Source of the DNA: Streptomyces ardesiacus
GTDB lineage: Bacteria > Actinomycetota > Actinomycetes > Streptomycetales > Streptomycetaceae
Assembly: GCF_003112575.1 (NCBI RefSeq)
Contig: NZ_BEWC01000010.1
Span: 124,001-188,000 of the forward strand
Length of the DNA stretch: 64,000 nt
Reading direction: 5' to 3'
Positions within the stretch are counted from its first letter, which is position 1, and the number at the start of each line of letters is the position of its first letter. Shown piece by piece: positions 51,717 to 60,053 of the stretch. The position numbers were made by a program, and so were the translations under genes. The notes beneath the pieces are model-generated. The model had not been told where the DNA came from, made no database searches, and worked only from the letters and a program-made list of their open reading frames with translations.

Positions 51717-53753
51717 TCACCGGCCCCATGAACGGCGGGCGGCGGCGACCTGCGCGAGGACCTGTTCGAGGACCTGGCTGCCGGGCGGCACGAGCGGCGG
51801 CTCGTAGGTCCAGGCGTGCCCGACCCACGGGTCGGCGAGGTGGTCGTCGGCCACCGGCGTCAGCCGCAGCAGCGAGCGCCACAGCGGGTCGAGCAGCGGC
51901 CCGAACCCGGCGGACTCCTCGCGGTCGGCGACCATCATCAGGTGGACCCCGACGGCGGGACCCTCGTCGGCGAGGTAGCGCAGCTGGTTGACGGCCCGGT
52001 CGTCGAAGCCGTGCGGGAAGTCGTTGACGATCAGCAGGTGCTGCGAGGTGTCGAGGCCGGGCGGCAGCGCGTCGGGCGCACCCCCGCGCAACGCCATCTG
52101 CACCAGGTCGACGCGCTGGGTGAGCCGGGCCAGCACGTCCGCCGCCCCGGCGGCGCCCTGGGCGGGCGGCGCGGCGAGCACCCCGCCGCGCACCAGTGGT
52201 GCCAGTGCCTGCGCCCCCGATCCGGCCGGGTCGATGACGTGCACGGTGAACTCGCCCGCCGGGTAGACGGCGAGCAGCCGGGCCGCGTGGGCGACGGCCG
52301 TCTCCAGTCCCGCGTGCCGCATCTCGTGGGAGTCGGCGGGCAGACCGTCGAGCGAGGCGGCGCGTCCGCAGTCGATCCACAGGCCCCGTTCGAGCGGCAG
52401 CCGGACCAGCATCGGAATGCGGACGCGGTCGGCCTCGGGCAGATGGAGATCCCCCAGCCGCAGGGCCATCGGGATCTCCATGGGGACGCGGTAGGCGTGC
52501 CAGACGGGGTTGTCCCAGCGCGCGAACGCGGCGGGCAGGGCGGGCTCGACGACCTCGGCCTCCGCGACGAGCTGGGCGACGTCCCGGTCCAGGACCTCCC
52601 TGGCCTGGGCCACCAACTGGCCGTGCCGGGCGCGTGCGGCCTCGCGGGCGGCGTCGCCCTGTCCGCCGATCCGGTTGCGCGGGTCGGACAGGGCCTGGTC
52701 GAGTTCCTTCTCCATCCGGGAGTCGGCGAAGTCGACGGCGCTGCGGTAGGCGGCCGTCGTGCGCGCCAGGTCCTCGAACATGCCCCACACCTGGTTGTAG
52801 AGCCGCTCCTCCATGGACCAGCCGGTGGCGTCACCGGCGACGGGCCGGGCGGGCTGCCCCGGCTCGGCGGGCGGCGCGGCCGGCGGGGGCGGGGGCGGCG
52901 CCGCGGTCTGCCGGCGCGGGTGGGTGTAGTCGATGGGGCCGGCTCCGGCCGGCGCGGACGGCTGACCGGCGGTGACGGGCTCCCCCGGGCCGTCCGGGCC
53001 GCCCGGGCCGCCCGGGTACGGCTGCGGTGCCCCGCGCTGCCCCGGCGCCCCGGGCGTCTGCGGATTCGGAGCGTGAGCGCCCTGCGGGTCGTACGGGGAG
53101 CCCGGCGGTACGGCACCGTCGGGGCCGCCGGACCGGGGCGCGGAGCCGTGGTCCGGCCGGTGTGCCGGGGCGGCGGCCGGAGGTGCCGGTACCGAGCGGG
53201 CCAGTCCGCCGGCCACCGCCTCGTGGATGGTCCCCGCGAGCCGGTGGGCCTCGGGCAGCTTCTGGTCGGCGAAGAGCTCGGCGAGACCGCCCGCGTAGCC
53301 CTGGCCGACGGCGCGCACCTTCCAGGCGCCCTGGCGCCGGTACAGCTCCAGGGCGACGACGGCGGACTCGGCCTCCAGGCCGGTGATGGTGTAGCTGGCG
53401 ACCTCGTCGCCGTCGAGGTGGGTGACGGCGACGAAGGGCGCGGCCACGGCCCCGAAGCGGGCCGGTCCCCGGCCGGCTTCGGGCAGGGCGAGCAGCACGC
53501 TGACGCGGTGCACGGCGTCGGGTACGGCGTCCAGGTCCACCGCGAGGCGGTGGTCGGCGGCGGCCTGCCGGGAGACCTCCAGGCCCGGCAGGGTGGGTGA
53601 GCCCGGGTGGGCCACCCCGTCGGCGCCGTGGAGGGTGCCGTTCTCGTCGCCGAATGTCGCCCCGGCCACGACCTGCGTGCCGGCCGAGACCCGGATCTCG
53701 AGCCGGGCCCCGGGAAGCGGGTGGTTCTGTCCCCGCGTCAGCTCGGCCGTCAT
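51717..53753 (-). CDS. TerD-domain protein fused to an FtsK-like, P-loop-less C-terminal domain
   Basis: A 678-aa protein. Residues 1-190 form a TerD-type beta-sandwich (GAVAAPFVAVTHLDGDEVASYTI, VVALELYRRQGAWKVRAVGQGYAGGL, ELFADQKLPEA). Residues 190-320 are a Pro/Gly-rich linker. Residues 320-678 resemble TerD-linked FtsK/EssC-like domains (IPMLVRLPLERGLWIDC, EFTVHVIDPAGSGAQALAPL, HLLIVNDFPHGFDDRAVNQL, VGVHLMMVADR). Walker A is absent and a Walker-B-like strand remains. No signal peptide. It is 166 bp downstream of TerD on the same strand. Probably part of a Ter stress module; ATPase activity is doubtful. Confidence 0.78.
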   Translation of the reverse strand: MTAELTRGQNHPLPGARLEIRVSAGTQVVAGATFGDENGTLHGADGVAHPGSPTLPGLEVSRQAAADHRLAVDLDAVPDAVHRVSVLLALPEAGRGPARFGAVAAPFVAVTHLDGDEVASYTITGLEAESAVVALELYRRQGAWKVRAVGQGYAGGLAELFADQKLPEAHRLAGTIHEAVAGGLARSVPAPPAAAPAHRPDHGSAPRSGGPDGAVPPGSPYDPQGAHAPNPQTPGAPGQRGAPQPYPGGPGGPDGPGEPVTAGQPSAPAGAGPIDYTHPRRQTAAPPPPPPAAPPAEPGQPARPVAGDATGWSMEERLYNQVWGMFEDLARTTAAYRSAVDFADSRMEKELDQALSDPRNRIGGQGDAAREAARARHGQLVAQAREVLDRDVAQLVAEAEVVEPALPAAFARWDNPVWHAYRVPMEIPMALRLGDLHLPEADRVRIPMLVRLPLERGLWIDCGRAASLDGLPADSHEMRHAGLETAVAHAARLLAVYPAGEFTVHVIDPAGSGAQALAPLVRGGVLAAPPAQGAAGAADVLARLTQRVDLVQMALRGGAPDALPPGLDTSQHLLIVNDFPHGFDDRAVNQLRYLADEGPAVGVHLMMVADREESAGFGPLLDPLWRSLLRLTPVADDHLADPWVGHAWTYEPPLVPPGSQVLEQVLAQVAAARRSWGR

Positions 53754-53919
53754 CGCCCTGTCCCCCTGTGTCGTTCCTACGTCACCCGCGAGGCGTCACG
53801 CGGGCCTGGCCCCTCCCGCGGACGGGACGGGCCGGTTCGTGCCGGACTGCCGCGGGCGGCCCGCGGTGGTCCGGACTCCTGCGGATCGCGAGCCTGCGGC
53901 GGGACGCCGCGGACGGCCG

Positions 53920-54498
53920 CTACAGGACGGGCAGGATCGCCGGCATCAGGTCCTGGAAGGTGCGGCCGTTGGCCGGGGTCCCGATGGCGGTCATCGCCCA
54001 GCCCTGGCCCGCGCGGCTCACCTTGGCCATGATCTGCGCGGTGAAGGCCCCGCCGCCCGCCAGGGTGTAGCGGGCCAGCTCCTGGCCGTTGGTCTCGTCG
54101 ACCAGGCGGCAGAAGGCGTTCTGGACCTCCTGGAAGGTCTGGCCGGTGAAGGAGTTGACCGTGAAGACGATCTGGTCGATGTGGACCGGAACGCGCTGCA
54201 GGTCGACGAGGATGGCCTCGTCGTCGCCGCCCTGGCCGACACCGCCGACGAGGTTGTCCCCGGTGTGGCGCACCGAGCCGTCGTCGCTCACCAGGTGACG
54301 GAAGAAGACGACGTCGACCGGCTGCTTGTCCGCGAAGAGGACCGCGGAGGCGTCCAGGTCGATCTCCCGGGTGCGCGAGCCGAACAGGCCGCGCCGGGGT
54401 GCCGCCTGCCAGCCGAGACCCATGCGCACCGACGTCAGGCTGCCGCCGTCGCCCTTTTGCAGACTGATGGCCTGACCCTTGGTCATGTTGACGGTCAC
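53920..54498 (-). CDS. terD: TerD-family calcium-binding stress protein
   Basis: A 192-aa TerD. The canonical acidic Ca2+-binding motifs are present: FADKQPVDVVFFRHLVSDDGSV and GDDEAILVDLQRVPVHIDQIVF, followed by FQEVQNAFCRLVDETNGQELARY. It starts at GTG (VTVNMTKGQAISLQKG) with AGGGG 9 nt upstream. TerD proteins bind calcium and are linked to tellurite, envelope or differentiation stress; in Streptomyces they affect development. It lies between uvrB and the TerD fusion, all on the minus strand. Confidence 0.93.
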   Translation of the reverse strand: MTVNMTKGQAISLQKGDGGSLTSVRMGLGWQAAPRRGLFGSRTREIDLDASAVLFADKQPVDVVFFRHLVSDDGSVRHTGDNLVGGVGQGGDDEAILVDLQRVPVHIDQIVFTVNSFTGQTFQEVQNAFCRLVDETNGQELARYTLAGGGAFTAQIMAKVSRAGQGWAMTAIGTPANGRTFQDLMPAILPVL

Positions 54499-54640
54499 GC
54501 GCTGATCCCCTCTCGAACTGTCCCCTGTTGCCGCGGCACCCGCGGTTGACCAGAACCCTACGCAGGGGCACCGACCGTGCCCCACCCCGGTCCGCGCTTT
54601 GTGTCGGTCTTGCAACACAGTGCGCTGCCCGGACGGGCCG

Positions 54641-56782
54641 TCAGGCCAGGCCCGCCTCCTTCATCTGGCGCAGTTCCTTCTTCATCTCGGAGACCTCGTC
54701 GCGCAGACGGGCGGCGATCTCGAACTGGAGGTCGGCCGCGGCGGCGCGCATCCGGTTGGTGAGGTCCTCGATCTGTGCGGCCAGCTCCGCCGCCGGGCGG
54801 TCGGTCACCGCCGTCGCCTTGGCCCGGCCCCTGGCCGTCCTGGTCCCGCCCGCCGTCGTCCGGCCGGCCGGCGCGGGCACGGGGGCCTTGGCGCCCTTGC
54901 CCTCCTTGGCCTGGCGGTAGCCCGAGCCGAGCAGCTGTTCGGTGTCGACGTCCTCGCGGGCGATCTGCGCGACGATGTCGTTGATCTTCTTGCGGAGCGG
55001 CTGGGGATCGATGCCGTTCGCCTTGTTGAACGCGATCTGCTTCTCGCGGCGGCGGTTGGTCTCGTCGATGGCCTTCTCCATCGCCGGCGTGATCTTGTCC
55101 GCGTACATGTGGACCTGGCCGGAGACGTTGCGCGCCGCGCGGCCGATGGTCTGGATCAGGGAGGTGCCGGAGCGCAGGAAGCCCTCCTTGTCGGCGTCGA
55201 GGATCGCCACCAGGGAGACCTCGGGCAGGTCGAGGCCCTCGCGCAGCAGGTTGATGCCGACCAGGACGTCGTACTCACCGGCGCGCAGCTCGCGCAGCAG
55301 CTCGACGCGGCGCAGGGTGTCGACGTCGCTGTGGAGGTAGCGGACCTGGATGCCGAGCTCCACGAAGTAGTCGGTGAGGTCCTCGGCCATCTTCTTGGTG
55401 AGGGTGGTGACCAGGACCCGCTCGTCCTTCTCGGTCCGGGTGCGGATCTCGTGCACCAGGTCGTCGATCTGGCCCTCGGTGGGCTTGACGACGACCTCCG
55501 GGTCGACGAGACCGGTGGGACGGATGATCTGCTCGACGGCACCGTCGGCGCGGGAGAGCTCGTAGGCGCCCGGGGTCGCCGACAGGTACACGGTCTGCCC
55601 GATGCGCTCCTGGAACTCCTCCCACTTCAGCGGGCGGTTGTCGAGCGCGGAGGGCAGCCGGAAGCCGTGGTCGACCAGGGTCCGCTTGCGGGAGGCGTCG
55701 CCCTCGTACATGGCGCCGATCTGGGGCACGGTGACGTGGGACTCGTCGATGACGAGCAGGAAGTCGTCCGGGAAGTAGTCGAGGAGGGTGTTCGGCGGGG
55801 AGCCGGGCGAGCGGCCGTCGAAGTGCATCGAGTAGTTCTCCACGCCGGAGCAGGAGCCGATCTGGCGGAGCATCTCGATGTCGTACGTGGTGCGCATCCG
55901 CAGCCGCTGGGCCTCCAGGAGCTTGCCCTGCTTCTCCAGCTCCGTCAGGCGCTCGGCCAGTTCCTTCTCGATGTCGTTGACCGCCCGCTCCAGGCGCTCG
56001 GGGCCGGCGACGTAGTGGGAGGCCGGGAACACGTAGAGCTGCTGGTCGTCGCTGATGATCTCGCCGGTGACGGGGTGGAGCGTGGACAGGGCCTCGATCT
56101 CGTCGCCGAACATCTCGATGCGGACGGCCAGCTCCTCGTAGACCGGGAAGATCTCGATGGTGTCGCCGCGCACCCGGAAGGTGCCGCGGGTGAAGGCCAT
56201 GTCGTTGCGCGTGTACTGGATGTCGACGAAGCGGCGCAGCAGCTCGTCCCGGTCGTGCTCCTCGCCGACCCGCAGCGGGACCATGCGGTCCACGTACTCC
56301 TGCGGGGTGCCGAGGCCGTAGATGCAGGACACGGAGGCGACCACGACGACGTCGCGGCGGGTGAGCAGCGAGTTGGTGGCGGAGTGGCGCAGGCGCTCCA
56401 CCTCCTCGTTGATCGAGGAGTCCTTCTCGATGTAGGTGTCCGACTGCGGGACGTACGCCTCGGGCTGGTAGTAGTCGTAGTACGAGACGAAGTACTCGAC
56501 GGCGTTGTTCGGCAGCAGCTCGCGGAACTCGTTCGCCAACTGGGCGGCCAGCGTCTTGTTCGGCGCCATCACCAGGGTGGGGCGCTGGATCTTCTCGATC
56601 ATCCACGCGGTGGTGGCGGACTTGCCGGTGCCGGTGGCGCCGAGCAGGACGACGTCCTTCTCGCCTGCCTGGACGCGCCGGGCCAGCTCGGCGATGGCCG
56701 CCGGCTGGTCGCCGCTGGGCTGGTAGGGGCTGACGACCTCGAAGGGCGCCACCGTGCGTTCGATCTGGGAAACGGGCCGCAT
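54641..56782 (-). CDS. uvrB: Excinuclease ABC subunit B
   Basis: A 713-aa UvrB helicase-like protein loaded by UvrA onto damage and partnered by UvrC. Walker A LLGATGTGKSATT (residues 47-58), the beta-hairpin YYDYYQPEAYVPQSDTYIEKD, DESHVTVPQIGAMY and the C-terminal UVR domain (LQFEIAARLRDEVSEMKKELRQM) are intact. An Ala/Pro/Arg-rich linker precedes the UVR domain. TACGGT lies 7 nt before the ATG (MRPVSQ), so it is probably leaderless; an ATG 30 nt upstream is less likely. Confidence 0.95.
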   Translation of the reverse strand: MRPVSQIERTVAPFEVVSPYQPSGDQPAAIAELARRVQAGEKDVVLLGATGTGKSATTAWMIEKIQRPTLVMAPNKTLAAQLANEFRELLPNNAVEYFVSYYDYYQPEAYVPQSDTYIEKDSSINEEVERLRHSATNSLLTRRDVVVVASVSCIYGLGTPQEYVDRMVPLRVGEEHDRDELLRRFVDIQYTRNDMAFTRGTFRVRGDTIEIFPVYEELAVRIEMFGDEIEALSTLHPVTGEIISDDQQLYVFPASHYVAGPERLERAVNDIEKELAERLTELEKQGKLLEAQRLRMRTTYDIEMLRQIGSCSGVENYSMHFDGRSPGSPPNTLLDYFPDDFLLVIDESHVTVPQIGAMYEGDASRKRTLVDHGFRLPSALDNRPLKWEEFQERIGQTVYLSATPGAYELSRADGAVEQIIRPTGLVDPEVVVKPTEGQIDDLVHEIRTRTEKDERVLVTTLTKKMAEDLTDYFVELGIQVRYLHSDVDTLRRVELLRELRAGEYDVLVGINLLREGLDLPEVSLVAILDADKEGFLRSGTSLIQTIGRAARNVSGQVHMYADKITPAMEKAIDETNRRREKQIAFNKANGIDPQPLRKKINDIVAQIAREDVDTEQLLGSGYRQAKEGKGAKAPVPAPAGRTTAGGTRTARGRAKATAVTDRPAAELAAQIEDLTNRMRAAAADLQFEIAARLRDEVSEMKKELRQMKEAGLA

Positions 56783-56789
56783 GGGTTCC

Positions 56790-56795
56790 ACCGTA
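56790..56795 (-). promoter_or_regulatory. Putative -10 for leaderless uvrB
   Basis: TACGGT on the minus strand, 7 nt upstream of the uvrB ATG; no ribosome binding site and no SOS-type palindrome are visible here. Confidence 0.4.
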
Positions 56796-56822
56796 CGACC
56801 CCGCACTGACAACGGGCTCCGG

Positions 56823-57701
56823 TCAGCGGTTCTGCGGGGTGCGGGAGGCGCGGCGGGCCGGGGGGCGGCGGGTGCGGCGGGCGGGGTGGTGTGCCGGGTG
56901 CCGGATCGCGCGCGGGACCTCGGTGTGGGCGGGGATGCCCGGTTTCCGCTCGGCGGGGACCTCCGCGGGCCGCCCCATGATCATCAGCGGGTCGAACAGG
57001 ACGACGACGCCGGCGAGGACGAGGAAGGCGAGCGGGCCGATCAGCATCGGGGCGAGCAGTTCGGCGGACGATCCGCCGACGGAGGGCTCGGCCGTGCCGG
57101 TGAGGTGGACCTGGACGGCGGCCATGCCCGTGTAGTGCATGCCGGTGACGGCCAGGCCCATGACCAGGGCGGCGCCCACGCTCCACAGGAAGCCCCGGAC
57201 CTGTCCGGCCGCCCACAGGGCGGCGGTGGCGGCGGCCATGGCTATGACGACGGACGCGGCCACGGTGAACGTGTTGTACGTCAGCTGTCCGTCCAGGTGC
57301 ATCCCGGCCATTCCCAGGTAGTGCATCGAGGCGATGCCCAGGCCGGTGAGGGTGCCGCCGGTGAACAGCGCCGTCCCGCGGGCGCCCCGGTAGCCGACGA
57401 TGAAGATCCCCACGCCGACCATCACGACGGCGACGGCCAGGCTGGCGAAGGTCATCGGCACGTCGTAGCGGATCGGGGTGTGCTCGATGGTGAAGCCCAT
57501 CATCGCGACGAAGTGCATGGTCCAGATGCCGGAGCCGATCGCCGCCGAGCCGAGGGCGAGCCATCCCGGGCGCCAGGAGCGGGTGACCAGCATGGCCCTG
57601 GCGGTGCAGCGCAGGCCCAGGGCGCCGCCGAGGCAGGCCATGAGGTAGGCCACCACCGGTGTGACGAGTCCGTAGCTGAATCCGTCGACCGTGCTGTGCA
57701 T
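56823..57701 (-). CDS. MHYT-domain integral membrane sensor protein
   Basis: A 292-aa protein with about seven membrane helices and three MHYT motif copies (IWTMHFVAMMGF near 62, IASMHYLGMAGMH near 125, VTGMHYTGMAAV near 189). MHYT domains are thought to bind copper and sense O2, CO or NO. Unlike many family members it has no GGDEF, EAL or kinase output domain; the C-terminal 50 residues are a basic Pro/His/Arg-rich tail. A -10 TACTCT and -35 TCGACC lie about 100 bp upstream. It is divergent from the GDPD gene and follows uvrB by 40 bp. Confidence 0.88.
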   Translation of the reverse strand: MHSTVDGFSYGLVTPVVAYLMACLGGALGLRCTARAMLVTRSWRPGWLALGSAAIGSGIWTMHFVAMMGFTIEHTPIRYDVPMTFASLAVAVVMVGVGIFIVGYRGARGTALFTGGTLTGLGIASMHYLGMAGMHLDGQLTYNTFTVAASVVIAMAAATAALWAAGQVRGFLWSVGAALVMGLAVTGMHYTGMAAVQVHLTGTAEPSVGGSSAELLAPMLIGPLAFLVLAGVVVLFDPLMIMGRPAEVPAERKPGIPAHTEVPRAIRHPAHHPARRTRRPPARRASRTPQNR

Positions 57702-57801
57702 GTGCGGCTGCCTTTCCGCCGTCTCGCGCCCCGGTGGTGTGCCGGTTCCTTCTGCATGTGCGCCCCTCCCAGAACCGCGCGAACGATCGGGGTCGAGGCA
57801 G

Positions 57802-57829
57802 AGAGTATGACTTCCACCGGAATGGTCGA
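57802..57829 (-). promoter_or_regulatory. MHYT gene promoter candidate
   Basis: TCGACC (57824-57829) and TACTCT (57802-57807) on the minus strand, 16 bp apart, about 100 nt upstream of the ATG. Confidence 0.4.
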
Positions 57830-57886
57830 ACGATTCTCCGGCAAAGAATCACGCTCTCGCCCCAGTTGTGCCGCCCACGTGAGCGT

Positions 57887-57898
57887 AGTTGAGCAACT
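57887..57898. promoter_or_regulatory. Small dyad in the MHYT-GDPD divergent region
   Basis: AGTTG-AG-CAACT, a perfect inverted repeat with a 2-bp centre. It lies upstream of both candidate promoters and could bind a regulator of either gene. Confidence 0.3.
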
Positions 57899-57934
57899 CC
57901 ATTCAGCCTGTGGCCACTCCGCACCCCTCCTCCG

Positions 57935-57963
57935 TTGACGCTCTGGTGCCACAGTGGTGCTGT
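57935..57963 (+). promoter_or_regulatory. GDPD gene promoter candidate
   Basis: TTGACG (57935-57940), 17 bp, TGCTGT (57958-57963), giving a leader of about 20 nt that contains the GAGGAG ribosome binding site. Confidence 0.5.
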
Positions 57964-57991
57964 CCGTGATCGTTCGATGCGAGGAGTACGC

Positions 57992-58861
57992 ATGCACGTA
58001 CGCGCAGTTGCCGTCGCGACCACCGCTCTTCTCGGGGTCGCCCTCACGGCTCCCCTCTCGCACGCCCGGGCCGACGGGGCGGGCGACGACGGGCCCACGG
58101 TCGTCGCCCACCGGGGTGCCTCCGGGTATGCGCCCGAGAACACGCTGGCCGCCGTCGACCGGGCCGCCGAGCTGGGCATCCGCTGGGTGGAGAACGACGT
58201 CCAGCGCACCCGTGACGGCGAACTCGTCGTCGTCCACGACGAGAGCCTGGCCCGGACGACCGACGTGGAGGAGGTCTTCCCGGACCGGTCGCCCTGGAAG
58301 GTGAAGGACTTCACCGCCGCGGAGATCGCGCGGCTGGACGCGGGAAGCTGGTTCGGGCCCGAGTACGCGGGCGCGCGCGTGCCGACGCTGGAGCAGTACC
58401 TGAACCGCCTGGACCGCAACCACCAGAAGCTGCTGCTGGAGCTGAAGAGCCCCGGCCTGTACCCGGGCATCGAGCAGCAGACCCTCAAGGTCCTCGCCAA
58501 CGAGGGCTGGCTCGACCGGCCGCACGTGGCGGGGCGGCTGGTCGTGCAGAGCTTCGACGCCGACAGCATCCGGACGGTCCACGCCCTCAAGCCCGCGGTC
58601 AAGACCGGGTTCCTCGGCACTCCGGCCGTCTCGGAACTGCCGGCGTACGCGGAGTTCGCCGACCAGATCAACCCGTCGCACAGCACCCTCTCGATGAGCT
58701 ACGTGTCCTCGGTGCACGCGTTCACGGGCCCCCACGGCAGGCCGCTCGAGGTGCTCACCTGGACGGTGAACGACGCGGAGACGGCACGCCGGGTCGCCGG
58801 GTACGAGGTCGACGGCGTCATCAGCAACAAGCCCGACGTGGTACGGGACGCCCTGGACTGA
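57992..58861 (+). CDS. Exported glycerophosphodiester phosphodiesterase
   Basis: A 289-aa GDPD. The signal peptide (MHVRAVAVATTALLGVALTA, cleavage after SHARA near residue 31) marks it as secreted. The catalytic core is VVAHRGASGYAPENTLAA with His and Arg, then WVENDVQRTRDGELVVVHDESL (Glu/Asp/His) and LLLELKSPGLYPG. The C-terminal VLTWTVNDAETARRVAGYEVDGVISNKPDVV block is typical. It releases glycerol-3-phosphate from phosphodiesters outside the cell, likely for phosphate or carbon scavenging. GAGGAG 5 nt upstream decides the start. Confidence 0.93.
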   Translation: MHVRAVAVATTALLGVALTAPLSHARADGAGDDGPTVVAHRGASGYAPENTLAAVDRAAELGIRWVENDVQRTRDGELVVVHDESLARTTDVEEVFPDRSPWKVKDFTAAEIARLDAGSWFGPEYAGARVPTLEQYLNRLDRNHQKLLLELKSPGLYPGIEQQTLKVLANEGWLDRPHVAGRLVVQSFDADSIRTVHALKPAVKTGFLGTPAVSELPAYAEFADQINPSHSTLSMSYVSSVHAFTGPHGRPLEVLTWTVNDAETARRVAGYEVDGVISNKPDVVRDALD

Positions 58862-58886
58862 CCCGGGCGTTGTCGGTGGCGGCCCG

Positions 58887-58892
58887 TACCGT
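58887..58892 (+). promoter_or_regulatory. Putative -10 for leaderless ogt
   Basis: TACCGT lies 7 nt before the ATG at 58900; there is no Shine-Dalgarno. Confidence 0.38.
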
Positions 58893-58899
58893 GGGGCGC

Positions 58900-59454
58900 A
58901 TGGACAGCCTCGGGCAGAGCGAGCAGCGGGTCGTGTGGACCGTCGTCGGCAGCGACATCGGTCCGCTGCTGCTGGCCGCCACCGGCGACGGTCTGGTCAA
59001 CGTCGTGTTCCACGCCACCGGCGCCGTGCGCGACCGGGCGCTGGACGGGCTCGCGGCCCGGCTGGGCACGCGGCCCGTCGAGGCGCCCGGCTCCCCGCTG
59101 CTGAGCGAGGCGGTACGCCAGCTGGAGGCGTACTTCGCGGGTCTCGCCCGCGACTTCGACCTGCCGTTGGACTGGTCGCTGGTCACGGGCTTCAACCGGC
59201 GGGTGCTGCGCGAACTGGCCTCCGGCGTGCCCTACGGCTCGGTCGTCGGCTACGGCGAGCTGGCCCGCCGGGTGGACCGGCCGGGCGCCGCCCAGGCGGT
59301 GGGCATGGCCATGGGGGCCAATCCGCTGCCGGTCGTCGTGCCGTGCCACCGGGTCGTGGAGAGCGACGGCGGCATCGGCGGGTTCGGCGGCGGAGTGGCC
59401 ACCAAGCGGCGGCTGCTCGCGCTGGAGGGGGTGCTGCCCGAGCCGCTGTTCTGA
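58900..59454 (+). CDS. ogt: Methylated-DNA--protein-cysteine S-methyltransferase
   Basis: A 184-aa Ogt/MGMT suicide repair protein that removes methyl from O6-methylguanine onto Cys139 in the PLPVVVPCHRVV active site. Supporting segments are TGFNRRVLRELASGVPYGSVVGYGELARRV and AAQAVGMAMGANP. The final GGIGGFGGGVATKRRLLALEG is the family C-terminus. It is 38 bp after the GDPD gene with its own probable -10 and converges on the VOC gene. Confidence 0.94.
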   Translation: MDSLGQSEQRVVWTVVGSDIGPLLLAATGDGLVNVVFHATGAVRDRALDGLAARLGTRPVEAPGSPLLSEAVRQLEAYFAGLARDFDLPLDWSLVTGFNRRVLRELASGVPYGSVVGYGELARRVDRPGAAQAVGMAMGANPLPVVVPCHRVVESDGGIGGFGGGVATKRRLLALEGVLPEPLF

Positions 59455-59489
59455 CGGGCGGCACCGGCCGGGTGGTCGGACGCGGGCCG

Positions 59490-59918
59490 CTACGCGTAGT
59501 GCCGGGCCTCGATGACGTTGCCGTCCGGGTCGCCGAAGTAGAAGCTCCGCTCGGCCGGGCCGCGGGCGCCGTAGGAGTCGTAGGAGAGCTCCGAGACCGG
59601 GACGGACTGCTCCTGCAGGCGGGCGCGCAGGGCGTCGAAGCCGGAGGCGGACAGGGACACGCAGATGTGGTTGACGGGGTGCCCCGCGGCGGCGTCGGCG
59701 CCGGGGAGTACGCGCATGCGGGCCGCCATGGAGTGCGGTGCGAGGTCGAGGATGGTCGTGTCGTCGATGCGCACGGAGGGGAAGCTCACGCTCCCCGCGG
59801 CGTACTCGGCCAGACGCAGGGGCTCGAAGCCCAGGTTCTTCTCGTAGAAACCGGCCGCGGCCACCGGGTCGCGTACCCACAGGACGACGTGGTCGAGGCG
59901 TGCCGTGTTGTCTGCCAT
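59490..59918 (-). CDS. VOC (glyoxalase/bleomycin-resistance fold) family protein
   Basis: A 142-aa protein of the vicinal-oxygen-chelate superfamily. Paired beta-alpha-beta modules are visible: LDHVVLWVRDPVAAAGFYEKNLGF, HPVNHICVSLSASGFDALRARL and the terminal SFYFGDPDGNVIEARHYA with the metal-binding Glu. The substrate is not predictable. It starts at ATG MADNTAR; the long frame upstream is antisense to psuG. Divergent from psuG. Confidence 0.88.
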   Translation of the reverse strand: MADNTARLDHVVLWVRDPVAAAGFYEKNLGFEPLRLAEYAAGSVSFPSVRIDDTTILDLAPHSMAARMRVLPGADAAAGHPVNHICVSLSASGFDALRARLQEQSVPVSELSYDSYGARGPAERSFYFGDPDGNVIEARHYA

Positions 59919-60053
59919 GGCTCCAGGCTCGGCCCCCGGCCCCGGGGCCCGCAACGGCTTTGTTCCGGCCCCGGCGGGTTTGGCCGGGCCCCCGGCCCGC
60001 CAGGGATGAGGGAGAGCGGAGCCGAGGGAGACCGTCGGACGGGAGGCAGGCGC

